From: Bacteroidota bacterium
GTDB taxonomy: Bacteria > Bacteroidota > Bacteroidia > Bacteroidales > VadinHA17
Assembly (NCBI GenBank): GCA_023430725.1
Contig: JAEYZD010000085.1
Coordinates: 1 to 10,750 of the forward strand
Length of the DNA: 10,750 nt
Reading direction: 5' to 3'
The notes beneath the pieces are model-generated. The model had not been told where the DNA came from. It was given only the letters and a program-made list of their open reading frames with translations, and made no database searches. Position 1 is the stretch's first letter. Each line of letters opens with the position of its first letter. Both the position numbers and the translations under genes were made by a program. Positions 1 to 7,909 of this stretch are shown piece after piece.

Positions 1-287
1 GTATAAATCCTATCATTGCCCATTGCTACTCTCACCGTACAATGCGTGAACTCGCCCTGTCATACGGCGTTATCCCCGTGTTCGTTGAGAAAAAGATGTC
101 GGTTGATGAGTTTATTCACACGGCGATCCGGGAACTGCTGAAGAGACAGAGCCTCAGAAACAGTGATATAGTAGTGGTGCTGGCAGGTAACTTCTCAAGG
201 GGAACCGGTTTTTCATTTATCGAAGTGGGTACAATAGATTATCTGAGGGAGCGGGCAGGGGTCACCGACGAGGACCTGCTGGCTTGA
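1..287 (+). CDS. pyk: Pyruvate kinase, C-terminal fragment (5' end outside window)
   Basis: This is the last ~94 codons of a gene that enters from the left edge; the first full codon begins at base 3 and the stop is TGA at 285-287. The readable residues include an INPIIAHCYSHRTMRELAL stretch, then YGVIPVFVEK, then SVDEFI, then DIVVVLAGNF and SFIEVGTIDYL. This order matches the pyruvate kinase C-terminal (allosteric) domain: a strand with P-I-I-A, the R-x-L-A-L-x-Y-G-V-x-P segment, an acidic SxDE helix, and the penultimate D-x-V-V-V-x-A-G strand. The enzyme converts phosphoenolpyruvate and ADP to pyruvate and ATP in the last step of glycolysis, in the cytosol. The catalytic barrel is not in view, so activity cannot be judged. 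An internal ATG at base 42 is not a real start, because homology continues upstream of it. The gene lies just ahead of the envelope-protein run on the same strand. Confidence 0.85.
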   Translation, partial: INPIIAHCYSHRTMRELALSYGVIPVFVEKKMSVDEFIHTAIRELLKRQSLRNSDIVVVLAGNFSRGTGFSFIEVGTIDYLRERAGVTDEDLLA

Positions 288-315
288 TTTTTGCTGCAAC
301 CGGATGAGTGCCGTC

Positions 316-777
316 ATGAAAATAATTACTCTTGCAATACTGCTGCTGATGCATCCCGTGCACGTATCCCTTACCGGCATTGAATATGATGCTGTGAACA
401 GGGAATGGAGCCTGTTTGTTAAAGTCTGGAGTGACGATCTGGAGGCAGACATGAACCTCGGCAGGAGCGACGGAGCAGAGTTGACCGGCAGCCGGGATGA
501 ACGTTTTTTTCAATATCTTTCCGACCGTATTATTATTATGGAGGACGGTATCCCCGTCAATCCGGAACTGACCTCGGCAGAGATTGACGGACTTGAACAC
601 AGGTTCACACTGAAGGCCAGGGGAAAAGATAACGTCGGAACCGTGACAGTTGTGAACCGTATCATGACCCGACTGTATGATGACCAGGCAAACATGCTCC
701 TGATAAGCCTGGGCAGCACCGAAGAGGGCCACAGGTTCACGGTAACAGATACCATGAAGAGCTATAAAGTGAAATGA
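316..777 (+). CDS. DUF6702-like small exported protein of unknown function
   Basis: A protein of about 153 residues. It opens with a short basic and hydrophobic segment (MKIITLAILLLM), followed by HPVHVSLTGIEYD and later LFVKVWSDDLEADM. The pattern of leader, HP-x-H-x-S, I-E-Y, then a strand ending in DDLE resembles the Bacteroidota family DUF6702, which is typically about 160 residues, exported and without a known function. The family assignment is from recognition, not a search. The ATG at 304 is also in frame and adds MSAV; I prefer 316 because it puts a lysine directly before the hydrophobic core, as in a signal peptide or N-terminal anchor. Neither start has a convincing Shine-Dalgarno site. 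The stop TGA (775-777) overlaps an ATG at 774, the first possible start of the next gene, so translation of the two may be coupled. The role is inferred only as envelope-associated. Confidence 0.7.
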   Translation: MKIITLAILLLMHPVHVSLTGIEYDAVNREWSLFVKVWSDDLEADMNLGRSDGAELTGSRDERFFQYLSDRIIIMEDGIPVNPELTSAEIDGLEHRFTLKARGKDNVGTVTVVNRIMTRLYDDQANMLLISLGSTEEGHRFTVTDTMKSYKVK

Positions 778-779
778 AA

Positions 780-788
780 GGGAGTGAG
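780..788 (+). promoter_or_regulatory. Ribosome binding site favouring the start at 789
   Basis: GGGAG at 780-784 lies four bases before the ATG at 789. No comparable purine run precedes the alternative in-frame ATG at 774. Strong Shine-Dalgarno sites are uncommon in Bacteroidota, so this is modest support. It agrees with the better signal peptide (MRRKFIGVLAMF) obtained from 789. Confidence 0.4.
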
Positions 789-3395
789 ATGAGAAGAAAA
801 TTTATTGGCGTGCTGGCGATGTTCCTTGCCGTGACTTCCGCGGCCACGGCAACCCATAACCGGGCCGGCGAGATAACATACAAACAACTGTCAGACCTCA
901 CCTTCGAGATAACAGTCACTACATTCACATATAGCCTCAGCCAGGCAGACAGGCCGACACTTGACGTGGAATGGGGAGACAACTCAATAACAACTGTTGA
1001 CAGGGTCTCGTATATCTTCCTTCCAAATGATTACAAGAAGAATGTATATGTGGCCCAGCATACCTATCCCGGTCCTGGGGTTTACAGGATTGTGGTTCAG
1101 GATCCCAACCGCAACCTCGGTGTCCAGAATATCCCAAACTCCGTCAATGTCGTCTTTTCAATCTCAACAATTCTTATTGTAAATACAGCTGTAGGACGCA
1201 ACAGCACACCGATACTACTCAACCCGCCATACGACAAGGCAGCACTCGGGCAGGTATTCATCCATAATCCTGCAGCATTTGACCCTGACGGTGACAGTCT
1301 CTCCTACAAGCTGACAGTCTGCACCAGGGAGGACGGAAAGCCCATTCAGAACTATACCCTTCCTCCTTCATCACGCTCATTTTATGTGGATCCCATCTCC
1401 GGGGACCTGGTATGGGATGCCCCTACAGCCATTGGCATCTACAATGTTGCAATGGAGATAGAGGAATACCGTTCCGGCATCAAGATCGGAATAGTTGTAC
1501 GGGATATGCAGATTGAGGTATATGAGACAGACAACAATCCTCCCGTGACCTCACCTCTCCCTGACCTCTGTGTTGAAGCCGGTGAGACTGTCTCACTCGA
1601 CATAACCGCAACGGATGCCGACCTCGATTCAGTCAGACTGATTGCCACCTCCGGCATTTTCACGGCAGATGGCTGCCCGGCCACGTTCACAACCGTCAGC
1701 TCGGTGGCAGGCTCAACACGGGCAAGGCTTACATGGGTGCCCTGTCACAGCGTCGTCAGGCACCAGCCGTATGATATTATCATCAAGGCCGAAGATTCAA
1801 ACCGTGAGCTCCAGCTGGTTGACATTGACAACATGACAATAAAGGTGCTCGGGCCCTCGCCCGTGCTTCTTTCTGCGGCACCGGTCGGAAAATTCGTGCA
1901 ACTGAACTGGGCAGGATACAACACGGATCAGATAGCCGGATTCAGCATCTACAGGCGCGAGGGTGCGTCAAATCTTTCGGCTGACACCTGCTATGACGGC
2001 ATTCCTCCCTCTTCAGGATTTGTCAAGGTGGGATATGTCAGCGGCTTCGGCGCGATTTCCTTCATCGATACGGATGACCGCCTCGATGCCGGCACAGAGT
2101 ATGCATACCGGATAGTGGCTGTTTATCCAAACGGGACTGAGAGCAAACCTTCCAATGAGTCAGTGACGGCCCTGATCACTGGCATACCTCTGATAACCAA
2201 TGTTTCGGTGCGAAATACCCATACGGTCAACGGATCACTCACACTTGCATGGCAGAAGCCCCGTCAGCTGGACACAATTCCGGCCAACGGACCTTATGAA
2301 TACCTGATCTACCGTGCAGAAGGGGTGGCAGGCACTGCATGGCAGCTTATACATACACTTCCTACGGCGGACCTCAATGATACCGTATATGTTGATACAC
2401 TCATCAATACACTTGATTGGGGATGGGTTTACAGGGTTGAACTGTACAACAACGCACCGGGCAACAGGTTTCTCATCGGTGAACCGGGCATTGCATCATC
2501 TCTCTTCCTGACAGTTCTCCCGGGTGACAGGAAAATGCGATTCCTGCTGACAAGGAACGTCCCCTGGATCAACACCTCATACGATTTCTACAGATTCAAC
2601 GGCTCTGCCTGGCAGCTGGTCGGCTCAACCAACCAGCTGAATTTCACTGATCCGGATCTTGTCAACGGCACGGAGTACTGTTACTATGTCGTATCACGGG
2701 GCGGTTACCAGGGTGATGGCACCCCAAAAAACCTTGTAAACTATTCTCAGCGTGCCTGTGCCGTACCGGTTGACAACGAGCCTCCGTGCACCCCGGAGAT
2801 CACCGTCTCTTCGCAGTGCGACAGTCTTTACAACACGGTTCGCTGGACTGTTGACGATCCGCTCTGCTCCGCTGATATTGCAGGCTACAAACTTTATTAC
2901 AAGCAGACCACAGGTGAGGAACTGGCCCTTCTGACAACTTTCAACGACCGGGAAATACTGAAATATGTGCACTCCCTGCCGGATTACGTTGCCGGTTGTT
3001 ATGCCGTCTCATCATTTGACGTGAACGGCAACGAAAGTCCCCTCTCGGAGATGATCTGTGTTGACTCATGCAACTTCTACGAAATACCCAACGTCTTCAC
3101 ACCAAACGGTGATGACGTGAACGACTTTCTCCTTGCGAAGACATCGGTCCTTGTGGAAAAGGTTGAGTTCAGGCTGTTCAACAGGGCAGGGGTTCTGATC
3201 TTCAGCACAACAGAACCAAGGCTGAACTGGGATGGCACATACAAGGGCAGGATAGTCCCGTCCGGAGTGTATTACTATGACTGTGAGGTGTTTGAAAACA
3301 GGGTCAGCGGACTTGAACAATTCCACCTCAGCGGGTTCATCCATGTGATCACTGAAAAGGGTGCCGGGCCCGGCATTATTGAAGGGAAAAAATGA
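789..3395 (+). CDS. Large secreted multidomain protein with T9SS type B (gliding-motility-type) C-terminal sorting domain
   Basis: An 868-residue protein from the ATG at 789 (873 from 774). Residues 1-22 form a signal peptide (MRRKFIGVLAMFLAVTSA...), and the mature start THNRAGEITYKQL is typical of large Bacteroidota surface proteins. A PKD-like module follows at about 25-125 (VEWGDNS, HTYPGPGVYRI). Cadherin/Ig-like modules lie at about 145-247 (FDPDGDSLSY, SGDLVWDAP) and 250-353 (PPVTSPLPDL, ITATDADLDSV). Four fibronectin-III-like modules span roughly 355-462, 465-577, 580-660 and 662-758 (repeated YRIVAVYPNGTES, YEYLIYRAEG, YDFYRFNG, YKLYYKQ). The last ~100 residues (IPNVFTPNGDDVNDFLL, FRLFNRAGVLIF, NWDGTYKGR, VPSGVYYYDC) are the CHU_C/gliding-motility-associated domain, which directs export across the outer membrane by the type IX system. 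No catalytic domain is visible, so adhesion or a structural surface role is an inference. Its stop TGA overlaps the next ATG. Confidence 0.88.
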   Translation: MRRKFIGVLAMFLAVTSAATATHNRAGEITYKQLSDLTFEITVTTFTYSLSQADRPTLDVEWGDNSITTVDRVSYIFLPNDYKKNVYVAQHTYPGPGVYRIVVQDPNRNLGVQNIPNSVNVVFSISTILIVNTAVGRNSTPILLNPPYDKAALGQVFIHNPAAFDPDGDSLSYKLTVCTREDGKPIQNYTLPPSSRSFYVDPISGDLVWDAPTAIGIYNVAMEIEEYRSGIKIGIVVRDMQIEVYETDNNPPVTSPLPDLCVEAGETVSLDITATDADLDSVRLIATSGIFTADGCPATFTTVSSVAGSTRARLTWVPCHSVVRHQPYDIIIKAEDSNRELQLVDIDNMTIKVLGPSPVLLSAAPVGKFVQLNWAGYNTDQIAGFSIYRREGASNLSADTCYDGIPPSSGFVKVGYVSGFGAISFIDTDDRLDAGTEYAYRIVAVYPNGTESKPSNESVTALITGIPLITNVSVRNTHTVNGSLTLAWQKPRQLDTIPANGPYEYLIYRAEGVAGTAWQLIHTLPTADLNDTVYVDTLINTLDWGWVYRVELYNNAPGNRFLIGEPGIASSLFLTVLPGDRKMRFLLTRNVPWINTSYDFYRFNGSAWQLVGSTNQLNFTDPDLVNGTEYCYYVVSRGGYQGDGTPKNLVNYSQRACAVPVDNEPPCTPEITVSSQCDSLYNTVRWTVDDPLCSADIAGYKLYYKQTTGEELALLTTFNDREILKYVHSLPDYVAGCYAVSSFDVNGNESPLSEMICVDSCNFYEIPNVFTPNGDDVNDFLLAKTSVLVEKVEFRLFNRAGVLIFSTTEPRLNWDGTYKGRIVPSGVYYYDCEVFENRVSGLEQFHLSGFIHVITEKGAGPGIIEGKK
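3381..3391 (+). promoter_or_regulatory. Ribosome binding site for the TPR gene, inside the end of the preceding gene
   Basis: GAAGGG (3381-3386) sits five bases before the ATG at 3392, within the last codons of the secreted-protein gene. The ATG overlaps that gene's TGA (ATGA at 3392-3395). This arrangement supports the start at 3392 over the in-frame ATG at 3401 and is compatible with translational coupling. Confidence 0.4.
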
Positions 3396-4603
3396 AAAAG
3401 ATGAAAAGGATATTCCTCTGCCTGTCCGTTTTGTTTGCTTCACAGCTGCTGACGGGGCAGGATTACTATCATGAAGTGCTGAAGGCCGTCTCCCTTGCCG
3501 GGAGAGGCGGGGCTCCCGCAGCCGCAGCGCTTCTGGCTGACATACCGGAGCTCAACAGTGATGCCGGACTGCTTCTGGTCAGGGGAGACATTTACCTTAA
3601 GGCTGGTATGGTCCGCGAGGCTAAGTCTGATTTCATGAAGGCGGGAAGCCTTCAGGAGGGTGCGGGGCTTTACGGTCTGGCACGATGTGCCGCCGCTGAG
3701 GGCGATGCCAGCACAGCCGTCTCTCTCCTCGAGGCACACCTGAAATCACCTTCCCGCAAAAGCGAGCCGGAGATAATGCTTGACAATTCCTTCTCTAAGA
3801 TATCATCCACTCCTGAATGGAGGACTCTCTGGAAGAAGGACTGGTACAGGGCTTATGAGAGAAAGAGCTGGGAGATAGACCAGTATCTCAGATCTGACCG
3901 TGCCGGCATGGCTGCCGGCGTATATGCAGAACTTGCCGGGTTATACCCTGACCTGCCGGTTACCGAATACTGCAAGGCCCGTATCATGATGAGTGAGAAA
4001 AAATTCAGTGAAGCTGCTGCCATCCTTGAAACCATTACCTCCGCAGGAGATGCTCCGGCCGGGTGGTTGATGGACCTTGCCGCTGCACGAAACGGAGAGG
4101 GGAGCCACTACGCCGCCGCAGCAGCGTACGGGAGGCTTATCAAAGCCCGCTATCCGTCTCCTGACCTGCTGATGTTGAGGGCAGCTATGCTTCTCAAAGC
4201 AGGTGACAGTGAGGAGGCGAGGAGGGAGATGCTCAGATATATTGAGATTGATCCTGATAATACGGAGGCCCTCGGTCTGATGGGCAGGACCCTTGCAGAG
4301 GAGGGAGCCATCTATGAGGCACTGCCGTACCTCAATCAGAACGTGGAGAAACATCCCGGAGAAGCCTCGGCTTTCAGGCTGCGCGGCGATGCATGGCTTG
4401 CCGCCCGGTCGTGGGAGAGGGCTGTTGAAGATTATACAATGAGCCTCGATCTGGATCCGGAAAACGGATTGGTGAACCTGAACCTCGGTATTGCTCTCGT
4501 GAACAGCGGCAGGAGCGATGATGCCTGCCACTACCTGCGCAAGGCAAGAAATCTTGGAATCAGGGAAGCCTCTGAGCTGCTCGCAAAACACTGCATCAGG
4601 TAA
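3392..4603 (+). CDS. Exported tetratricopeptide-repeat protein
   Basis: A 403-residue protein with an N-terminal signal peptide (MKKMKRIFLCLSVLFASQLL, cleavage probably near TGQ-DYY). The rest is almost all helical and alanine/leucine rich, with recognisable TPR pairs: about 60-120 (AGLLLVRGDIYLKAGMVREA, LYGLARCAAAEGDASTAVSL), 225-275, 258-290 (LLMLRAAMLLKAGDSEEARR), 293-325 (ALGLMGRTLAEEGAIYEALP), 327-360 (AFRLRGDAWLAARSWERAVE) and 361-390 (LNLGIALVNSGRSDDACHYL). A segment at 136-158 rich in W and Y (TPEWRTLWKKDWYRAYE) interrupts the repeats and is not explained by them. TPR proteins are scaffolds for protein-protein contacts; here the periplasm is the expected site. The partner is unknown. 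Being the last gene after the T9SS substrate, with overlapping stop and start, suggests a role in handling or anchoring that protein, but this is inference. There is no enzymatic motif. Confidence 0.82.
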   Translation: MKKMKRIFLCLSVLFASQLLTGQDYYHEVLKAVSLAGRGGAPAAAALLADIPELNSDAGLLLVRGDIYLKAGMVREAKSDFMKAGSLQEGAGLYGLARCAAAEGDASTAVSLLEAHLKSPSRKSEPEIMLDNSFSKISSTPEWRTLWKKDWYRAYERKSWEIDQYLRSDRAGMAAGVYAELAGLYPDLPVTEYCKARIMMSEKKFSEAAAILETITSAGDAPAGWLMDLAAARNGEGSHYAAAAAYGRLIKARYPSPDLLMLRAAMLLKAGDSEEARREMLRYIEIDPDNTEALGLMGRTLAEEGAIYEALPYLNQNVEKHPGEASAFRLRGDAWLAARSWERAVEDYTMSLDLDPENGLVNLNLGIALVNSGRSDDACHYLRKARNLGIREASELLAKHCIR

Positions 4604-4628
4604 GCGCAGACCGGACCAGGCACTCCTG
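4604..4628. other. Short convergent intergenic gap without a visible terminator
   Basis: The TPR gene (+) and the histidine kinase gene (-) end only 25 bases apart. I see no stable GC-rich hairpin followed by a T-run in either direction, so transcripts from the two sides probably either overlap or end by another mechanism. Confidence 0.5.
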
Positions 4629-7600
4629 CTACCTTACATTCTTTACAATCCTGTCGTACAAATCCTTCGGTTTGAACGGCTTTAGAACGTAATCATTTAT
4701 GGCCAGGTTTTCTATCTTGTCATGAGCTTCCGACATGACGGCAGCCGTAAGGGCTACTATCGGGATCTGGCTTATCTTCCTGTCAGAGGAGTTCCTTATT
4801 GCCCTTGTGGCCTCAATACCATCCATCACCGGCATATGAAGGTCCATGAGAATCAGGTCAAACTCCTGCTTTCTGATCTCCTCAAGGGCCAGGGCACCGT
4901 TCTCCACATGTGTTACAATGACACCCCAGCTCTCAAGAAACTTGTTCGCCACAAAGAAGTTGATCTTGTTATCTTCCGCCACAAGGATTCTTTTGCCCGC
5001 GAGACCCTTCATAGTGTCAGTGACTCCGGCCTGTTCGGCAGCCTTTACTTCTGTGGCCGGAACGCTGTACTCCAGCCGGAAGATGAACACTGATCCCTTG
5101 TCCGGCTCACTCCTGACATGTATGCTGCCCCCCTGGAGGTCAACAAGCCTTTTGCAGATTGCCAGGCCAAGGCCTGTCCCTCCGTACTTCCTTGTTGTGT
5201 CTGATGACGCCTGGGCATAGCTCTCAAATATGATCTCCTGCTGCTCCTCGGCTATCCCGATACCGGTATCCGCTACGGAGAACTCTACAACAGCCTTTCC
5301 TTCAAGACGTTCCTTAACCGATGCCTTGAGCGTGATTCCGCCCTTTGAGGTGAACTTCATGGCATTGGAGAGCAGGTTTGAAAGAATCTGATTGAGCCTA
5401 ATGGGATCGCCGATCAGTGTTGACGGCAGATCAGGACTCTTCTCCAGGGCGAAGTAGATGCCCTTCTCCAGGGCACGGTGACTGTAAGACCGCCTGATAT
5501 CCTCCAGCATTCCGGCCAGGTCAAACTCGGTCTTTTCGAAGACGATCTTGCCGGCTTCCATCTTGTTGTAGTCAAGTATGTCATTGACAAGAGAAAGGAG
5601 GTGGTTCGCAGAAAAGCGGAGGGTATTGATATAATCCATCTGGTCCTCGCGCGGGTTGCTCTGGTAGAGCAGGTTGGTGATGCCAATCACCTCATTCAGG
5701 GGAGTGCGTATCTCATGGCTCATGGTGGACATGAACTGCTGCTTGGAGAAAGCAGCCTCCTCGGCTCTCTTCCGGGCGGTGATAAGATTATCAAGCATCC
5801 TCCTGCGCTGCAGCGTAAGCACTATCTGGTTGGCAATGAACTCGAAGACCTGCAGGTCTTCATTGTTGAAGGCATCAATCGATTTATAGTCCTGGAGACA
5901 AATTGCACCGATGACCGCGTCATCCATCCTGAGCGGAACACCCATCCAGATCTTGCAGGGCGAACCCACCAGGCTTATGGCGCCTGTCTTTTCTATTTTG
6001 AGTATGTCATTCTCATCGAGAAGCACAGCCTTGTTGTTTCTGATGACCCATCCTGTAAGGGTGTTTCTTGCCGCCGTTTCCTGGAAGTGGTCACGCTCAT
6101 CAGCAAAAAACGGGAAGGTGAGGGTATCCTTCTCACGGTTGTAAAGAGCAATGAAGAAGTTGTTCACATTCCAGAGCTTGCCAATCTCCTTTACAATTGT
6201 GGGATAGATGTCAAAGATGTCGCTGTCCTGAAGAGCAACTGTAGAGATATTGTACTGTATCTCCTGCATCAGCCTGCTCTTGATCTCCCGCGAAATATCC
6301 CTGTAGATTCCAAGGAACGCGATGGTCCTGTCATTCGAGATCACCGAGGATGCGATGAGGGAGACGTTGATCCTGTTCCCCTGCTTGTCCTTTCTTATTG
6401 TCTCGAGGTAACCGGTCCCTGTTGCCAGTGCGGTCTCGTCAATATTCATGGCTTCATCGCGAAGCTCATCCGGTACGACAAGGTCATCAATCATCCTGTT
6501 CATCGCCTCATCGGCCTCGAAGCCGAAGAGTTTTGTGAAACCGCTGTTGATGCGCATGATCCGTCCGTCAAAGTCGGTCAGGACGATTGCCTCAGGGGCT
6601 GCGTCAATGAGGTGCTCCAGAAGTGCCTTTTCGTTCGACAGCTTCTGCTCAAACTCCTTATGCTTGCTGACATCCGTAAGAACACACCTGTATCCGGTGA
6701 CCCTTTTCCTCATTATGATGGGTCCCGCATGAAACAGGACGGAGACGTTCTTCCTGTGCCTGTTGACGAGTATGTATTCATCAAAGGTGATCTGCCCCGG
6801 GCCGGTCAGGCCCGACAGCTCCCTCATCAGCCTGTCCAGGTCGGCAGGAAGGAAAAGCTCCTGGAGTGTCACACCCCTGGCGAGGTCATTGTTGTCAAAA
6901 CCCAGGGTCAGCATACCCTGTGTGTTCATGAAAGTGACATGCCCCTGCGTGTCTATCTCCATAATCATCTCCGGGAGGAGCTCCGCGAAGGTCTCGAAGA
7001 CAATACCCTGCTTCAGTATCTCGCTCTCCCTCTCTTTCTGGGCTTTCCCAGCCTCCCATGTAACCAGGATGTCTCCGGTCGAAAGAAGCAGGCCGATATA
7101 AAATCCTGCATCATCACTGCCGTCAGCAGAGACAGGTACCTTGTATGGTCTCCTGCTCGTTTCAAGGTTGTCAAGCAGGCTGAGGAATGCATCATTATTG
7201 CCGAACGCGGTTTCTGAAATCTCCTTGCCCAGCATCTCTTTCCGGTCAAGCTGCTCCACATCCTCCGCCCGGTAATTGAAGTCAATTATAAAATGCCTGT
7301 TATCCGCCTCCCGCCTGAGGATGACGGCATAACTGCTCATGGAATCGAAGATCTCCCTGAGCAACTTTTCCGACTCGGCCCTGGCGAACCCGCCGTTGAG
7401 TATGCTGATGTCATTGTAATATGTGATGAGGTATATCTCTTCATCAATGAAAAACGTGCGTGCGCTGAAGAGAAAGCTTCGTTCCTCGCCTGAGCGCATC
7501 CGCAGCTTTATCTCAAGGTCGCTCACCTTTTTCATCCTGGAGAGCAGCCTCATGTACTTCCTGCTTTGAATAAGGTCAACGTAGAGCTGAATGTCCTCGG

Positions 7601-7814
7601 ATGTTTTTCCGATGATATCCTCTCTTTTGTAACCTGTTGTATCCAGGAACGCCTGGTTCACCTCTATGTACTTCTGCGTCTCAAGGTTACTGAGGGTGAT
7701 CAGCTGGTTGGTGGTATTGAACGCCAGCTCGGGTATTTCTTCGAGATGTCTGAGAGAGGCAAGGTAATCCGGCGTGCCTTCCGGGTTAGTGTCTGTCTCT
7801 TTTCTCTTTTCCAT
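4629..7814 (-). CDS. Orphan cytosolic hybrid histidine kinase, PAS4-GAF-HisKA-HATPase-REC
   Basis: 1061 residues from the ATG at 7814. Three PAS modules are clear (about 22-137, 273-392, 395-514) and a weaker PAS-like one lies at 148-257. A GAF domain follows at about 522-672 (LTGWVIRNNKAVLL, WMGVPLRMDDAVIGAICLQD), then a short coiled linker. HisKA is at 690-757 with phospho-acceptor H700 in MSHEIRTPLNEVIG. The HATPase domain (802-915) has the N box (N813, N817 in LSNLLSNAMKFT), G1 box D849-TGIG and G2 box GGTGLGLAI (878-886). The receiver (940-1060) has E947/D948, phospho-acceptor D991 (ILMDLHMPVMDG), T1023 and K1045, so both phosphotransfer halves look intact. No membrane segment is visible; a cytosolic ligand or redox signal is inferred. 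No Hpt or output regulator is adjacent. Upstream in-frame starts are ATG 7835, 7871 and 7874, and GTG 7883. I prefer 7814 because A-rich codons follow it (MEKRKE) and the earlier codons look non-coding. It follows nth on the same strand. Confidence 0.92.
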   Translation of the reverse strand: MEKRKETDTNPEGTPDYLASLRHLEEIPELAFNTTNQLITLSNLETQKYIEVNQAFLDTTGYKREDIIGKTSEDIQLYVDLIQSRKYMRLLSRMKKVSDLEIKLRMRSGEERSFLFSARTFFIDEEIYLITYYNDISILNGGFARAESEKLLREIFDSMSSYAVILRREADNRHFIIDFNYRAEDVEQLDRKEMLGKEISETAFGNNDAFLSLLDNLETSRRPYKVPVSADGSDDAGFYIGLLLSTGDILVTWEAGKAQKERESEILKQGIVFETFAELLPEMIMEIDTQGHVTFMNTQGMLTLGFDNNDLARGVTLQELFLPADLDRLMRELSGLTGPGQITFDEYILVNRHRKNVSVLFHAGPIIMRKRVTGYRCVLTDVSKHKEFEQKLSNEKALLEHLIDAAPEAIVLTDFDGRIMRINSGFTKLFGFEADEAMNRMIDDLVVPDELRDEAMNIDETALATGTGYLETIRKDKQGNRINVSLIASSVISNDRTIAFLGIYRDISREIKSRLMQEIQYNISTVALQDSDIFDIYPTIVKEIGKLWNVNNFFIALYNREKDTLTFPFFADERDHFQETAARNTLTGWVIRNNKAVLLDENDILKIEKTGAISLVGSPCKIWMGVPLRMDDAVIGAICLQDYKSIDAFNNEDLQVFEFIANQIVLTLQRRRMLDNLITARKRAEEAAFSKQQFMSTMSHEIRTPLNEVIGITNLLYQSNPREDQMDYINTLRFSANHLLSLVNDILDYNKMEAGKIVFEKTEFDLAGMLEDIRRSYSHRALEKGIYFALEKSPDLPSTLIGDPIRLNQILSNLLSNAMKFTSKGGITLKASVKERLEGKAVVEFSVADTGIGIAEEQQEIIFESYAQASSDTTRKYGGTGLGLAICKRLVDLQGGSIHVRSEPDKGSVFIFRLEYSVPATEVKAAEQAGVTDTMKGLAGKRILVAEDNKINFFVANKFLESWGVIVTHVENGALALEEIRKQEFDLILMDLHMPVMDGIEATRAIRNSSDRKISQIPIVALTAAVMSEAHDKIENLAINDYVLKPFKPKDLYDRIVKNVR

Positions 7815-7866
7815 CTGGGTGGTTGTGTTGTACATTGAAGGAGTAATAGCGGTCCGTACGAATAGA

Positions 7867-7882
7867 TGCATCATCAGATGCA
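7867..7882. repeat. 16-base palindrome upstream of the preferred kinase start
   Basis: TGCATC (7867-7872) and GATGCA (7877-7882) form perfect six-base inverted arms around a four-base centre (ATCA). The palindrome lies directly downstream, on the minus strand, of a TATAATTTG element. It could be an operator or a small 5'-leader hairpin if translation starts at 7835 or 7814. It could also be chance. Confidence 0.3.
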
Positions 7883-7908
7883 CAAATTATAACGGAGCTT
7901 CCGGTCAA
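7883..7908 (-). promoter_or_regulatory. Possible promoter elements for the histidine kinase
   Basis: On the minus strand TTGACC (plus-strand 7903-7908) is followed 11 bases later by TATAAT, running into TTTG (7883-7891). TATAATTTG is close to the Bacteroidota -7 consensus TAnnTTTG, though one base short. The TTGACC box is too close for a classical sigma-70 spacer. The elements lie in the nth-kinase gap and the tail of nth, so the kinase could be transcribed independently of nth. Weak evidence. Confidence 0.22.
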
Positions 7909-7909
7909 C

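Noticed and set aside
262..732. 156-codon minus-strand frame opposite the DUF6702-like gene
   Set aside because: The + strand frame has a leader peptide, a family-like pattern and an overlap with the next gene; the antisense product resembles nothing.
1857..3060. Tandem DNA repeats in the fibronectin-III-like region
   Set aside because: The modules are similar only at the fold/pattern level; I see no near-identical nucleotide repeats suggesting recent duplication or phase variation.
3941..4591. 216-codon minus-strand frame opposite the TPR gene
   Set aside because: Antisense shadow of a well-supported TPR protein; the product has no recognisable motif and no plausible start context.
5478..7217. 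Long open frame (579 codons) on the + strand opposite the histidine kinase
   Set aside because: It lies wholly antisense to clear PAS/GAF/kinase coding sequence, its translation shows no domain pattern, and open antisense frames of this type arise from codon bias in the real gene.
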